From Alphaproteobacteria bacterium (GTDB lineage Bacteria > Bacteroidota > Bacteroidia > Bacteroidales > FEN-979): a stretch of 64,000 nt of DNA. The DNA lies in assembly GCA_009928665.1 (NCBI GenBank), contig SACF01000001.1, forward strand, positions 212,915-276,914, written 5' to 3'. Positions 24,909-36,900 of the stretch are shown piece by piece. Under the pieces are notes generated by a model. That model searched no databases. It was not told the DNA's origin and was given only the letters and a program-made list of their open reading frames with translations. Position numbers and translations under genes: made by a program. Position 1 is the stretch's first letter, and each line of letters starts with the position of its first letter.

Positions 24909-26054
24909 TTAATTCCAATAGTGTCCAAACACGATGTAATAGGAGAACTGGCCCGGTCCTGCGGCAATATCGATCCCCATCCTTAACTTGAAAATCCGGG
25001 CAATAAGATAACGAAATCCAGTTCCTCCGGCCCAATGCCAGCTTTCATCGCTCAGATTTTTTGAATCGCTCCAGGTACGACCAGCTCCCACAAATCCAAC
25101 AAGGCTCCATCGTCGCGTTATGTCAAATCTTTGTTCGGTTTCAATCTGAAAGAGTTGCTGTCCCTGGTAATGCATCATTGGAATTCCCCTCATGTCGAGA
25201 TAAGGGTAATAATAAAACGGGACATTATTGAAAAGCCCAACCCCATAAAGTCTGAATCCGCAGACCCACGGTTTTACCGGCTGCAGAAAAACAGTCAGTT
25301 CCCCTTCCAGCTGATCGGTATTAATCTGACTTCCGGTCCAGTTTCGTCCAAAAGTGTAAGCAGGTTTGAACCGGATTCCCCGGTCGGGGGTGAAAATGGT
25401 ATTCCGAGTATCGACTTCACAATAGATTCCGAAAGTCCCGATATGTTTATCATATGTTGATTGGTCAAATGCCACCGTGGAAAGAGAGTCGAGGAAATGA
25501 TTCGTAAATTTATATTGAGACTTCATGTATATGAAAGTATATTTCAAGCCGGCAAAGATTTTATTCCTGTAAAGATTTTCACTGATATCAAGAACCGCAA
25601 AAAGTGGCTTGAGCTTAAAACTAAACTCTTTTTCTCCAAGGTTCTTGAAGGTGCGATAGTAATCCATATTCGCATCCGCGTAACCCAGTCCAATTGTGTA
25701 CCTCATGCCGATTGCGGGAAAGGTTCCCTGCCGGAGCGCTCCCACGCCCCAGGTATTATTCAATGTCCACATACCGGCAACCCCAGTAATATCGGGAAAA
25801 TGAAATTGTTCGCCCTGCTTGGCAGATTTTTTTGGACTTATGAAAACGGCTGCCAGAGCAACTCCGAAACTCCCGAGAGCTGGTTCGCTGATGACCGTCG
25901 GATAGGGTACAAATCCGTGAAGATTAATAACCCAGTTACTCATATCGAACTTACCATCGAGCGTATCTTTCAGGACGGCCTTGTTTTTTTGTGCCATGGT
26001 ATTGGGCAGGAGTAATGTTCCAAGAATCAGAAAAAGCAATATATTTTTTACCAT
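24909..26054 (-). CDS. Outer membrane beta-barrel of the surface antigen (BamA/TamA) superfamily
   Basis: 381 residues. Signal peptide at 1-21 (...LLLPNTMAQ). No POTRA domains, so it is a barrel-only protein. The sequence alternates short amphipathic strands (SQYKFTNHF, RGIRFKPAYTFGRNW, WVCGFRLYGVGLF). The penultimate region RGIPMMHYQGQQLFQIETEQRF resembles the L6-type RGxxxxxYxG...ExR motif of Omp85 barrels, and the C-terminus ends in aromatic residues (YYIVFGHYWN). No partner is evident; its role could be assembly, lipid handling or transport. It converges on pabC. Confidence 0.75.
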   Translation of the reverse strand: MVKNILLFLILGTLLLPNTMAQKNKAVLKDTLDGKFDMSNWVINLHGFVPYPTVISEPALGSFGVALAAVFISPKKSAKQGEQFHFPDITGVAGMWTLNNTWGVGALRQGTFPAIGMRYTIGLGYADANMDYYRTFKNLGEKEFSFKLKPLFAVLDISENLYRNKIFAGLKYTFIYMKSQYKFTNHFLDSLSTVAFDQSTYDKHIGTFGIYCEVDTRNTIFTPDRGIRFKPAYTFGRNWTGSQINTDQLEGELTVFLQPVKPWVCGFRLYGVGLFNNVPFYYYPYLDMRGIPMMHYQGQQLFQIETEQRFDITRRWSLVGFVGAGRTWSDSKNLSDESWHWAGGTGFRYLIARIFKLRMGIDIAAGPGQFSYYIVFGHYWN

Positions 26055-26377
26055 AAAAACAGTATAAATAGCATTCCCGGGAATAGCCCCGGCTATACTG
26101 ACACTATATAAAAAGTATTACAAACAGTAAAGATAAAATAAATTCAGGTTAACAATATTACCCTGATTACTGGCAAGTTTTTCAGTCGCACTCCTTTTCT
26201 GCCGGGATGATCCCACCTTGTTTTCCCGGAGAATCTGGCGTCAGGACTCAGCCCGGGGGTTCTTATCGTTTGATATATGTGAAAGAATAGAAGATGGGCC
26301 GAAGCGGGGACAAGCATAAAAACTATTAATTTTGCGGGGAAAGCGTTTCGGAACAGTAATGATTAAATAGAAATGTC
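26055..26377. other. Intergenic region with lipoprotein promoter
   Basis: 323 bp between two divergent genes. TAATTTTG at 26327-26334 (plus strand) is an exact TAnnTTTG -7 element 43 bp before the lipoprotein ATG. Otherwise I see no coding potential, RNA or repeat. Confidence 0.5.
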
Positions 26378-26758
26378 ATGAAAAACAGAAATATCATCTT
26401 CTTCGTTGTTATTTTGTTTGTTTTTGCTTTAGCCGGTTGCAACAGCGGTGACAGGGAACTAAGACAAGATGCCAAGGGTATTGCAGATCTGATGTGCCGC
26501 AATATTGAATCGATGAATAAGTTAAGGAATGCCGATCCGGCAGATTCCATGATGAGCCAGAAACTTCAGATGGAAGCGCACGACATCCAGGTTGAAATGA
26601 CGATCGTGTATCAGGAGTTTAAAAAGAAACACGCGGAAAAGCTCAATGATGCCGGTTTTAATAAAAAATTCGGTCAATATCTCCGCGAAGCCATGCTCGA
26701 ATGCAAAAGCCTGTCGAAAGAGGACCGGGCGAAATTTGAGCAGGAACTGGACAAGTAA
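26378..26758 (+). CDS. Small lipoprotein, unknown function
   Basis: 126 residues. The type II signal peptide ends at a lipobox LAGC with lipidated Cys at position 21 (VFALAGCNSGD). The mature part is helical and charged, with four later Cys/Met-rich positions; RQDAKGIADLMCRNIESMNKL and the C-terminal LSKEDRAKFEQELDK are likely helices. Not recognised as a known family. It converges on aspS with a 13-bp gap. Confidence 0.78.
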   Translation: MKNRNIIFFVVILFVFALAGCNSGDRELRQDAKGIADLMCRNIESMNKLRNADPADSMMSQKLQMEAHDIQVEMTIVYQEFKKKHAEKLNDAGFNKKFGQYLREAMLECKSLSKEDRAKFEQELDK

Positions 26759-26771
26759 TCCGCGAATACGA

Positions 26772-28520
26772 CTATCGCTTCGAAAGATTTATCCCCAATT
26801 CTTTTAGTTGTTCCTCTTTGATGGCAGATGGCGCGTCGATCATCATATCTCTTCCAGAATTGTTTTTAGGGAATGCGATGAAATCGCGGATAGAATCTCC
26901 ACCCCCAAAAATTGTTGCCCACCGGTCGAACCCAAATGCAATACCCCCATGAGGAGGAGCGCCGTACTCGAATGCATTCATTAAAAATCCGAATTGACCA
27001 GATGCATCTTCTTCGGTAAATCCCAGTATGGAGAACATCTTTTTCTGCAGTTCTTTGTTATGAATCCTTATTGAGCCTCCGCCGATCTCGGTACCGTTTA
27101 TGACCAAATCGTAAGCATTGGCACGGACAGATCCCGGGTCGGTGTCGAGAAGTGATATGTCTTCCGGTTTCGGGGAAGTAAACGGATGATGTTTAGCATA
27201 GAAGCGCTGTGTTTCATCATCCCATTCCAACAACGGAAAATCAATTACCCAAAGAGGTTTAAAATCGGCAGTGGGAATCAGTTTCATTCTTTTCCCTACT
27301 TCCAGACGAAGTGTTCCAAGGGCTGTACGGCTCTTCTCTTCCCTGCCTGCAAGTATCAACATCAGATCACCCGGCACAGCCTTGAACCGGTCGGCAATGG
27401 TTTTAAGGCCTTCCGTATTGAAAAATTTGTCAATCGAAGATTTTAAAGTTCCATCTGCTGCATACCGGATCCAGATCAATCCTCCGGCTCCGATCTGGGG
27501 ACGTTTTACGAATTCAGTAAGCTCATCCAGTTGTTTTCGGGAATATTCGCTGCATCCGGAGGCGGTGAAACCAACCACGAGTTCGGCCTCATCAAAGACC
27601 TTGAAATTATTCCCTTTAACCAAGTCAGTGATTTCAGTGAAAGTCATTCCGAAACGGATATCGGGTTTATCGGATCCGTATAACTTCATGGCTTGCTCAT
27701 AGGTTAATCGGGGGAATTCCTGTACCTCGAGATTCAGGACCGAACGGAAAAGATGACGGGCAAGGCCTTCGAAGGTACTCAGGATATCCTCCTGGGTAAC
27801 GAACGACATTTCACAGTCGATCTGGGTGAATTCAGGTTGCCGGTCAGCCCTGAGATCCTCATCGCGGAAACAGCGGACAATCTGGAAATAGCGATCATAA
27901 CCGGCGACCATCAGCAATTGTTTGAACTGTTGCGGAGATTGGGGAAGTGCATAAAACTGACCCTGATTCATCCTGGAGGGAACCACAAAGTCCCTGGCTC
28001 CTTCCGGCGTGGACTTGATCATGTAAGGCGTTTCAATCTCAAGGAACTGTAAACCATTCAGGTAATTCCTGATTTCAATAGCCATTTCATGGCGTAATTC
28101 CAGGTTGGTCCTGTTTGGGCTCCGGCGGAGGTCAAGATAACGGTATTTCATCCGTAATTCTTCGCCGCCATCGGTATTATCCTCAATGGTGAACGGTGGG
28201 ACGAGAGAGGTATTTAAAATAGTAAATTGTTCAACCAGGATTTCGATATTTCCGGTAGCTATTTTTAAATTCTTATTGCTTCTTTCTGCAACTTTCCCGG
28301 TCACAGAAATTACAAATTCACGGCCCAGTTTCCGGGCTTCCAAACAAAGATCCCGGTTGACCTCAAGATTGAAAACAAGCTGGGTAATTCCATATCGATC
28401 ACGGAGATCGATAAAGGTTAGCCCGCCCATATCGCGCGATCGCTGCAGCCATCCGCAGAGGGTCACATTCAGGCCAACATGGGCCATGTTTAATTCACCA
28501 CATGTATGTGTACGGAGCAT
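26772..28520 (-). CDS. aspS: Aspartate--tRNA ligase (bacterial type)
   Basis: 582 residues, the usual length for the bacterial form. The N-terminal OB-fold anticodon-binding domain (~1-105) begins with [11 protein letters not shown] and includes [22 protein letters not shown]. Class II motifs: motif 1 around IEIRNYLN...FLEIETP, motif 2 [23 protein letters not shown], motif 3 [10 protein letters not shown]. The GAD insertion domain (~280-410) is present. It charges tRNA-Asp; no GatCAB is nearby to judge non-discriminating use. Confidence 0.97.
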   Translation of the reverse strand: MLRTHTCGELNMAHVGLNVTLCGWLQRSRDMGGLTFIDLRDRYGITQLVFNLEVNRDLCLEARKLGREFVISVTGKVAERSNKNLKIATGNIEILVEQFTILNTSLVPPFTIEDNTDGGEELRMKYRYLDLRRSPNRTNLELRHEMAIEIRNYLNGLQFLEIETPYMIKSTPEGARDFVVPSRMNQGQFYALPQSPQQFKQLLMVAGYDRYFQIVRCFRDEDLRADRQPEFTQIDCEMSFVTQEDILSTFEGLARHLFRSVLNLEVQEFPRLTYEQAMKLYGSDKPDIRFGMTFTEITDLVKGNNFKVFDEAELVVGFTASGCSEYSRKQLDELTEFVKRPQIGAGGLIWIRYAADGTLKSSIDKFFNTEGLKTIADRFKAVPGDLMLILAGREEKSRTALGTLRLEVGKRMKLIPTADFKPLWVIDFPLLEWDDETQRFYAKHHPFTSPKPEDISLLDTDPGSVRANAYDLVINGTEIGGGSIRIHNKELQKKMFSILGFTEEDASGQFGFLMNAFEYGAPPHGGIAFGFDRWATIFGGGDSIRDFIAFPKNNSGRDMMIDAPSAIKEEQLKELGINLSKR

Positions 28521-28539
28521 TGCTTCTCATTTTGAGGGG

Positions 28540-28547
28540 CAAAGGTA
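28540..28547 (-). promoter_or_regulatory. -7 promoter element for aspS
   Basis: Minus strand TACCTTTG, an exact TAnnTTTG match, 19 bp before the aspS start at 28520. The rest of the 28521-28880 gap (about 360 bp) is AT-rich and I see nothing else in it. Confidence 0.55.
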
Positions 28548-28880
28548 GGAAGAAATGGCAAATGACCATGGACGCATAGCAATAGGAACAAGGATCCTTC
28601 AAATGGTGTCCGACAAACCCGCATTCAGGTTCATTAATGTTCCTCCCAACAGGATCCGAAAAGGCAGAATTGAATTTATGATATAAGCCTTCAATAAATT
28701 AAATATTTCTGGTTTTTTGCAAAAACAGAATTTCTGACCAGTTCAGTTGCACTTTTCATGAATTTATTACCAATTCTGAACGCCCAAACGTAGTTTTTGC
28801 AACAGACGGCATATAACTTCTTATTTATCAGTTTTATCTTTTTTGCATACCGATCTATTTTTGAATGGAAATATAAAACG

Positions 28881-29819
28881 ATGAATATGGAAACAAAAAT
28901 CATCAAGGGAGATTTTGTCAAGGATAAAATCTTCGAAGAGGTAAAGTCAGAGATCACCTTTTTGCGGGAAACATATAAAACAGCGCCGGGGATTGCCTTC
29001 ATCGGATTTTCCTGTGTACCGCTTGCAAAGTACAACATACCGCTGCATGTTCAGCTTGCCCGGTCAATGGGAATGAATGTCACAACGAAAATAATGGATA
29101 ATGAGGTCACAGAGGAAGAGCTATTTGCACAGATTGATGATCTGAATAAGGATGACGACATTAACGCCATTGTGCTTCTTCAGCCCCTGCCCGACCATCT
29201 TTGCCCGATTAGGATTGTGAACAGGATTGACCCCTTGAAAGAGGTGGAAGGTTTTCATCCGGTTAACATGATGGGAACCATGATCCCGGAAATAGGGGCC
29301 AGCAGGTATCCAATGTGTCTGCCGACGGCATTGTTTGAAATGTGCCATGAAGCGGATGTTCATTTTCAGAAAAATCAGGAATGGGTATTTGTGGTCGATG
29401 ATGGGTTTTTCTCAAATACCCTAACGAAGATGATCGTAAGAGCTGCCGCCTCCCGTGCAGTGCCGGATGATTGTCCGGTAACATTTGTGAACAAAGATTC
29501 CGCCAAACTTGTTGAACATTGTAAAAGGGCCGACATCCTGGTTGTTGTAACTAAAACACCTGAATACATCCAGCCGGATTGGCTGAAACCCGGAGTGTGT
29601 ATTATCGACATCTATTCAAATCTAGTGAAGGAAGTTCCATCCAAAAATGATCCCTCTAAATTGGTTCCCATTATTCGCGGTGGCGTCAGAGCCGACTCGG
29701 TGAATCACATTGCCGGTGCCATCTTACCGATTCCCGGTGGCCTTATGACAGTAGTGATGGCCATCCTGTTTCGCAATACGGTGTCGGCCTTTAAAAATAA
29801 GGTGGAAAATGTGATTTGA
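28881..29819 (+). CDS. Divergent FolD homologue lacking the canonical catalytic residues
   Basis: 312 residues from ATG 28881 (a second ATG is two codons later; an upstream in-frame ATG at 28797 adds a non-conserved stretch). The fold is that of methylenetetrahydrofolate dehydrogenase/cyclohydrolase: LLQPLPDHL, EVEGFHPVNMMG, RADILVVVTKTPEYI, ILPIPGGLMTVVMAILFRNT. Compared by memory with E. coli FolD, Lys54 is absent (YNIPLH at 51-56), Gln98 is replaced (LLQPLP for VQLPLP), Asp121 is Glu123, and the GxSxxVGxP nucleotide loop is VVDDGFFSNT. It may bind another substrate or be a specialised dehydrogenase. Naming it folD would overstate the evidence. Confidence 0.8.
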   Translation: MNMETKIIKGDFVKDKIFEEVKSEITFLRETYKTAPGIAFIGFSCVPLAKYNIPLHVQLARSMGMNVTTKIMDNEVTEEELFAQIDDLNKDDDINAIVLLQPLPDHLCPIRIVNRIDPLKEVEGFHPVNMMGTMIPEIGASRYPMCLPTALFEMCHEADVHFQKNQEWVFVVDDGFFSNTLTKMIVRAAASRAVPDDCPVTFVNKDSAKLVEHCKRADILVVVTKTPEYIQPDWLKPGVCIIDIYSNLVKEVPSKNDPSKLVPIIRGGVRADSVNHIAGAILPIPGGLMTVVMAILFRNTVSAFKNKVENVI

Positions 29820-29836
29820 CGCACAGTCCGGAACCC

Positions 29837-30844
29837 TTAATCCATTCTTTCAATCCGGGTACGCAGGGCGTTCACTTTTTCATGAAGGATATTAAAGAAC
29901 CGGTATCGTTCTTTGGCAGAGGTTCCGCTGATCATGGTTGATTTTTGCATCAGGTTCTTCAGAGAATTTTCGATCTGGTCGCAAAAAACAGGATTAGAAG
30001 TGATGAGCTGATTAATCACGTTATACGTGTTGTAAGAAGTTTTCCTGCCATCAGCCTTTACCAGGATTGTATTGTCGCTGACCAGGACCTCATTGTGGTA
30101 AAGTTTATAACTACCATCGATCCCCTCAGCAGCCCCCCCAATCATATACTGAAATCCTTGTTCTGCCTGACTTTGTGCATGATCGAGCCATGAACTCAGG
30201 ACATCGCAAAGAATGAAAACATCGTCGCGCCTGGAAAAAAATCCGGAGATAAAACAATATTCAATTTGCCGAAGCACGCTGGAAATAGTTTCTTCGCTCC
30301 AGATTTCAATGGTTGGGATTTTAACGTAGTTTGCAAGTAAGAGACGCCCGGTTTCATAAAGGCGGGCCGGAGTATCGAGGGATAGCTTTTTATCCTGATA
30401 ATTCCCTGAAGGAATCAGAGCTTTGTTCCAGAAATAGGTCTTGAAAGCAGCAATCTCGGGAAATTCGAAATAGTAAAAAACGGGAATATCCTTTGCTGCA
30501 TAAATGATCTCTCTTTCTTTTGCAGCGTGGATAATCTTTATTGCCGCCAATAACGATTGCAGCCATTTTTCGATATCGAGGCCATCTTCTCCGATTGCCA
30601 GAGAATCAAACACTACATGATTGCTCCTCAGATTAAAAAGGGAATCAGCGGAGATTTTATAATGAAGACAAACCAAATGCAACTCTTCGATCGAAATCTC
30701 CTTCTCTCCCCTGATTCTTCGGTAGGCGCTGTCGTAGCTGATCTGCAGCAACTCTGAGAGATCGTGAACAAAAGAGATATTTGGAGGCAGGCTGTTTTTA
30801 ATTATCTGAAACAACCGTTCCTGAATGGTCGAAGCTTGTTCCAT
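29837..30844 (-). CDS. HTH-domain protein with long uncharacterised C-terminal region
   Basis: 335 residues. N-terminal ~1-70 looks like a lambda-repressor/XRE-type HTH (FVHDLSELLQISYDSAYRRIRGEKEISIEELHLV). The remaining ~260 residues are helical, with no signal peptide or enzyme motif. Bacteroidota have many such putative regulators. It converges on the FolD homologue (17-bp gap) and follows the alpha-2-macroglobulin gene on the same strand after 75 bp. Target genes are unknown. Confidence 0.72.
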   Translation of the reverse strand: MEQASTIQERLFQIIKNSLPPNISFVHDLSELLQISYDSAYRRIRGEKEISIEELHLVCLHYKISADSLFNLRSNHVVFDSLAIGEDGLDIEKWLQSLLAAIKIIHAAKEREIIYAAKDIPVFYYFEFPEIAAFKTYFWNKALIPSGNYQDKKLSLDTPARLYETGRLLLANYVKIPTIEIWSEETISSVLRQIEYCFISGFFSRRDDVFILCDVLSSWLDHAQSQAEQGFQYMIGGAAEGIDGSYKLYHNEVLVSDNTILVKADGRKTSYNTYNVINQLITSNPVFCDQIENSLKNLMQKSTMISGTSAKERYRFFNILHEKVNALRTRIERMD

Positions 30845-30919
30845 GTTCTAATGTTTTCGACACATTGTAAAGATAATGAAAAAGTTCCGGTTGTCAACAG
30901 CGATAAATTCCCTCCCGGG

Positions 30920-33900
30920 TCATTTCACCCAAATCCTGATTCCTTCCGAATGGGCACTGTATTCGGGTGCATACAGACATTGGGCCGTGGTGATCCCGTT
31001 TGAATATACTCCGGCAGCATTCACCCTTAGTTCATACTCAAAAACATAATTACCCCTGGGCAGATATTCAAAGAAGAAATTTGTTGCAAGATCGGTAGTC
31101 GATTGATAATATCCCAGACCATCCTGGTAGCGGTATCCCGACAGAGAACCGGAATTCTTGTGTATAAAAGTTTTTCCGGAACCCGGCATTCCAGGATAAG
31201 TGGTTTTCATCACCGTAACCGGTTCACATGCAGAAGCACGCAAATCCTTCATGTGTACAAATTCCAGGTCACGGTCGGATGTCAGTACGATACGGACTAC
31301 CAGTTTATCCCCAATATTTATTGCGTGGTTTACTGAATCCGAATTTTTTGACATTTGAATTTCCAGGAGAACAGGCCCCGATGGCGTAAGCTTTTCCACA
31401 AATAACTTTTTCTCCAATTTCAACGGGGTTTTGGCGGGCGTGATTTTATCTAGATCTTCAAAGTACTGCCAGTACAAGGCTCCCCATGCAATACCGTCGG
31501 ACGATTTGACAATTTTTACCTGGCCCATTTCGGGGCGGATCTCGGAGCCCTGCCAGGAGATCTTAAAATAGCCGGTTCCGGCTTCTTTTTTTATATCCTT
31601 TAACTTTTCCGGATCAATTTTTTGTTTTCCAACGGTAATTGTGATCCCATCCTGATTTTCTTTTCCAAGCGAGGAGGAACCAAGCCAATCGGTTCCACGG
31701 AGAAGCAAAGCATAACAGGCTTCAACAGTGGCCCGGTCGGTACGCCACAATTGCGTTTGTTTCTGTTTGAGAAGCCAGATTTTAAGCTCTTCTACGATTT
31801 TTTCGTCCCGGGAAATCTCATCAAAAACTTCGATCATCATGGCCTGCGTTTCAACGGGAGCTTCGTACCACAGGTACCAGTCATGCTCCCGGTTCCCGGC
31901 CCAGTACATCCCCATCTCGGTTGAATGAAGCGATTTCTCGTTCAGTGATTTCACGATCAAACCGGGGATTTCCTTTTGATCCATCCGGTGCAATGCCAGG
32001 GCGATCATTCCCTGAATATACCGATCGTTCTTCGTCCAATATTTTTCGGCTTGTTCTTTAAAATAGTAAAATGCTTCCCTGATTTCCGAAGTCTGACTCC
32101 GTATCTCCAGCCCACTGCCATTCAAAAAGTAGCTCCGGGCATAGAGATACTGTATTTGGGTTACCGACAAATGATCATCATCCAGGTTGATTTTATCGAT
32201 ATTTTTCAGATTCTGAAAATCTTCCGCTATTTCACGGTCGAGAAATCCAATTCCTTTCGTAACCATATTCCAGATTGCCGGATCCCTTCGAATTTCTGTA
32301 ATTCCAAGGTGATCAAGATGTCCCAGTCCGGTAATAATGTTTTGCGTTATCCAACGGCTTTCAGGCATTCCTTCAAACCATGTCCACCCACCTGATGATT
32401 GTTGCAATTTTTCAAGAAGTTGCAGGTTTTTCTGCAGATTTGCATTCAGGTTATTCTCATCAAAATAAAGACCCAACGCTCTTTTTTGGGCTGATTCGGA
32501 AAGGGCCTCCACAACCCAGGGGGTTTCCTGAAGCAATGCAGATTTCAATTCTTCATTTTTCTCAAGATTTGATTGAAGCGCATCGGGTGTGGCATTTTTC
32601 CAGCTTTCGAACACATTTTTAATGGATGGGTTGGAATTTGCTATGAATGCCGCGATGCTGTTGGAATAAAATGCGTTGAAAATCGCATCGGCGTTCTGAT
32701 ATTGCCTTTCATTCAATGGTGGAAGGGCCTGTATGGCATACCAGATCGGATTGGTAGCGAATTCGAGGGTGAGCCTGTAATTCTTCAATGAATTATCAGT
32801 GGTTTTACCTGATCCTGTTAGTTTGTCCAACACAAATACGGCAGAAGTTTTCCCGCGAACCGGTAACGGTAACGATTCAGTGACCAGCATACGGTTAGTA
32901 AGTACCGGAATCGCCCGTTCTTCACCATCGCTGAAACTACCGGTTCTGGCCGATATCCTGTATTGAAGCAGCGACAGATCTGCTCCTACCGGAATTGCGA
33001 GGGTCCAGGAGACCTGAATGCTTTGATTTTTTGAAAGGGTAATGTGCCGGTTCCCGGCGCCTGATTCGCGGTTATTTTGAATGAGGGTATCCGTAAGTGA
33101 TTGAATGATGAAATCCATCTTTTTCCCGGTAAGGGCGTTGGTCAGCTCAAGAACTGCTTCACCTGCAAGATCCTGATCCGACAGGTTTACAATTTTGGTT
33201 GAAAAGACAACGGTATCACCCTGCCTGAGAAATCGAGGTACATTCGGAAAAACCATCAGATCTTTTTGGGTGATGACCTCTTTATTGATAAGTCCGTATT
33301 CGAGAGTTTTTGTGTGAGCCAGCCCGGAAAGTTTCCATCGGGTGAGTGATTCGGGTACCGTAAAACTCAGCAAGAGGCTTCCCATCGAATCGGTTACCAG
33401 GGCAGGGTAAAAGAACGCGGTTTCATTGAAGTTTTTACGGATCCGAAAGTTCTCAACCGGTTTGGGAGACGATTTCCCGGCCAGCGCCGAATCACTTCCC
33501 TCTTTTTCAGGATCGGGCGCCGGCAGCGATGCTATTTTCTCTGCCAGGGCTTCAGGTGGCGGCAGGGCTTCGTTTTTACGTCCGGAAGAGGCGGTCATAT
33601 CCATTATCATGGGCGCATCAAGCGATCCTTTACCACCTCTAAAAAACCGAATCCCACCGGCATTTCCGAAATACGACAAGCCAAACCAGTTCAACTGCCA
33701 CTCAGGAATAGAGCTGAAGGAGCCTCCCTCACGGGGAGATCCGAGGCTACGGCCCGATCTAATTCCAAAGCCGTCATGAATCTCCCAGGGGTACAATCCG
33801 TTGTAACGTTGATAAATATGGAATGACCATGGGGCCGACCTGAATTGATCGAGCGAAGCGTCGTACATGGCGGCAAGGAATTCAGCTTTAACTGGAAGGT

Positions 33901-36900
33901 GGCGTGAATCGGATATTTTAATCTTCCATGTTTCGTGGGAGCCGGGATCCAACCGGTTCCTGAACGTCTCAAACCAGATGTCAAGATTTTTATCGGAATA
34001 GGGAACCACAACAAGTTGCGAATTCTGAAAAACCCTGTTGTGTTTGACAAACGTAAAGTTAACAGAAAAGTTACCACGATATTGTTCCCGGATGGGGACC
34101 TCCACCACCGTAGCGCGGTCGTTTATTTTAAACCAATCGCGTATTACCACGGAATCCCGGAAACGGACCTCATACATCACATTGACAAGGTCCTCTTTTG
34201 AACCAATCATGAACCTGGCATTTTCTCCAGGAATCCCCATCGTTTTCAAGGGGACAAACCAATTTAAAGTCTGTTCGGGAACCTCTCGTGAATCGGGATT
34301 AAATGCGGTAAAGTAATTTTTTATCTCAATTTTTCCCCCAAAAGGATCGGTAGCAATCATGACAATGGCATAGGTTCCCTGGTCGAGCATCCGGGATTCA
34401 ACGCCGTTGAATTTGAATACCGAATCCCTGGGAGTAGTCATGGTTTTCTCAAAAACTGGTTTATCCACCGGCCAGGTCGAAGGGTCGTTTTCATTCGCGT
34501 AAATATCATACGGGAACCGGGACTGAAATTCCTCACGGGTCATGATATTCAAATCGCATTGTTCCCATTTCCGGGGCTTAAATGCCCGATCGGGTTGGCG
34601 AAGTTTTGAAATTTTCACAGTCACCTTTGACGATGTCGGCCGGCCATTCAGGTTGGTAGTTGTTATTTTCAATAAACTATCACGGTGCAGGTTAACAATG
34701 TCTTTCAGGTTGTGATTCAGCAGCAGTGAGACATATCCGACAGATACCACCTGTTGAACCGATTGTGTTTCACCATTGAGATCGGTTACATCGGTTGTTA
34801 TGGTAAAATCGAATACAGGTCGGGTTGTTTTATCTGTCGCGGGGTCTGGTACGGCTGTAAATTCAATTGAAAAACCACCGTCACTACCGGTCTTCAGGAT
34901 ACCATGAGCAATTTCCGTTTCGGGACTGTTTGTTACCGGGCAGAACCAGCCCCAATCGCGATATGGGAATCGAATTGACCGAACCACCCTGAACTGGACC
35001 ATACCATCGTCGATGGCATTACCGGCAAACCCCAGGGCTTTTCCGGTAACCGTCAGTTTTTCGTTGAGTTTATAGTTCCCTTCCGGTTGATTGAGGATCA
35101 CTTCAAATGTCGGACGTTTATATTTTTCAACCGAAACCGAAATGGATCCCGACTCATTGTAAATAGTCATCAATCCCGTTAATCGGCCAACCGGTATAGA
35201 AAAAGATCCGTTGAACGAACCGAATTCGTTGGCAATAAAATGCTGTTCCGCGATTTTTTGGCCATTGGCATCATTGAACTGGACTTTTGTTGACTGGCCG
35301 GGTTTGATTTTAGTCTGATCTCCGGTTCGTTCAAGAATGATCCCCTTGAAGTAACAGTTCTGTCCCGGTCGATAGATAGCCCTGTCGGCATAAAAATGGG
35401 TTTGCAGGTGGCTTCTTTCCTCCGCGGGCTTATTCCTGTATAGAAAAAAGTTATCGGTAATCATCAGGTCATCTTTAAAGGAAAACCTGAAAAAATTACC
35501 TGAACTCCTGTTGTTCAATGCGGGCGCTGCGAACCGGAACATGCCGTGATCATCGGTGAAAAACTCAGCGAGTTTAACCTTAACAGGTTCCTGTTTTGAA
35601 TAGTTGTACCTTCTTTCCCATGCCTCAGCTTTCACATGCTTCATCGGCAGGCCGGTTTCACGGTCGAGTACAATGCAATCCATGCTTCCGTCATCATTTT
35701 TATTACTGATGAAACTTATCCGGGTGGACCAGAAAGGGGTGTAAGTCAGCGTGCCCTTTTCAATTGAAAAAGATTCTTCGGAAGCGCAAAGAAGTACGTA
35801 AAAACCGGGCAGGACCGGAGGAACTGCAAGCGTAACCGAATGTTTCTGGAAATCCCCGTCGAATGGAATTGTTTGTTTCCAGGCTTGTTTTACAGGGTAC
35901 TGGTTCAGGTATTTTAAAAATTCCTTGCGGCCGATTCGGTCGGCTTTTTCGGCATACACTTCGGGATCAGCCTGTACCAGACGAAAATACAGTTCCCGGA
36001 TGTTTTTTATTTCCACCTTCACCAGGGAGGTTTTTTCGGGAGGAACTGCTTGCTCGGAAATTAAATGCAGGAAGGGTTCCCGGATGTTGTCGGATAGTTG
36101 CCGGCAATTTCCCGCGCCATCGGAATCGGGAAACCTGGTTATGGCAGATTCACATAGTTCACGTGCAGCTTTAATATCCCATTTGTGATCGGTCGACCGT
36201 AACGGCTGATAACGTTGACCCCATTCATGGAGTAAACTGGCTGCGGCAAAAGAAACGGCGGTCGACCAGGGCGATTGGATGTGGGATTGTTCAAGCTTTT
36301 TCAATCCTTCCAAATAAATTGAATCGGAGGGAAATACAGCATTATCATGTACATATGCAAGTCGTTTCAGTTCAATGGTGACAAGAGCCGCGGGGTTTTT
36401 ATCATTCCGGTGAAAATCGATCAGGAGTTGAAATATTCTGAAGGAAATTTCGGTCGTTGAGATTGAGTCATAACTTAGTGGTCGGATTGGGAACGCTACC
36501 GGGCCATTCAGGAGGTTGCTGAATGCGGCCGACGGACCGAAAAATTCCGGCCGGTCGATGCTGAACCATTGGGGTGGCTGGTTTTGCGGGCCCTGGCTGT
36601 TCGAAAAGAAATCGAGCGCCCGGTTGCACAGGAAATCGTATAAAGTAGGACAGACCTCTGCAGTACGGGAACTTTTCTTTATCCGTTTGCCGGGATTTGG
36701 TTGGCTCTCATCTGCTGAACTTTCCAGAATGGCCTTGACAGATTCAATGGGGACAGACTTAAGCAGGGTACTGTTTTGGATGGAACGTAAATATTCGTTG
36801 GTGATCGCCTCGGTGATGGTATTCAGATCCCAGGTGGTAATACTGTCAGAATTAATAACAGAAAGCCGGCTGCGGTCACGAAAACGATATTGGTTATTCC

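Noticed and set aside
28797..28880. Upstream start for the FolD homologue
   Set aside because: The extra 28 residues are hydrophobic and not part of the FolD fold; ATG 28881 begins the conserved region.
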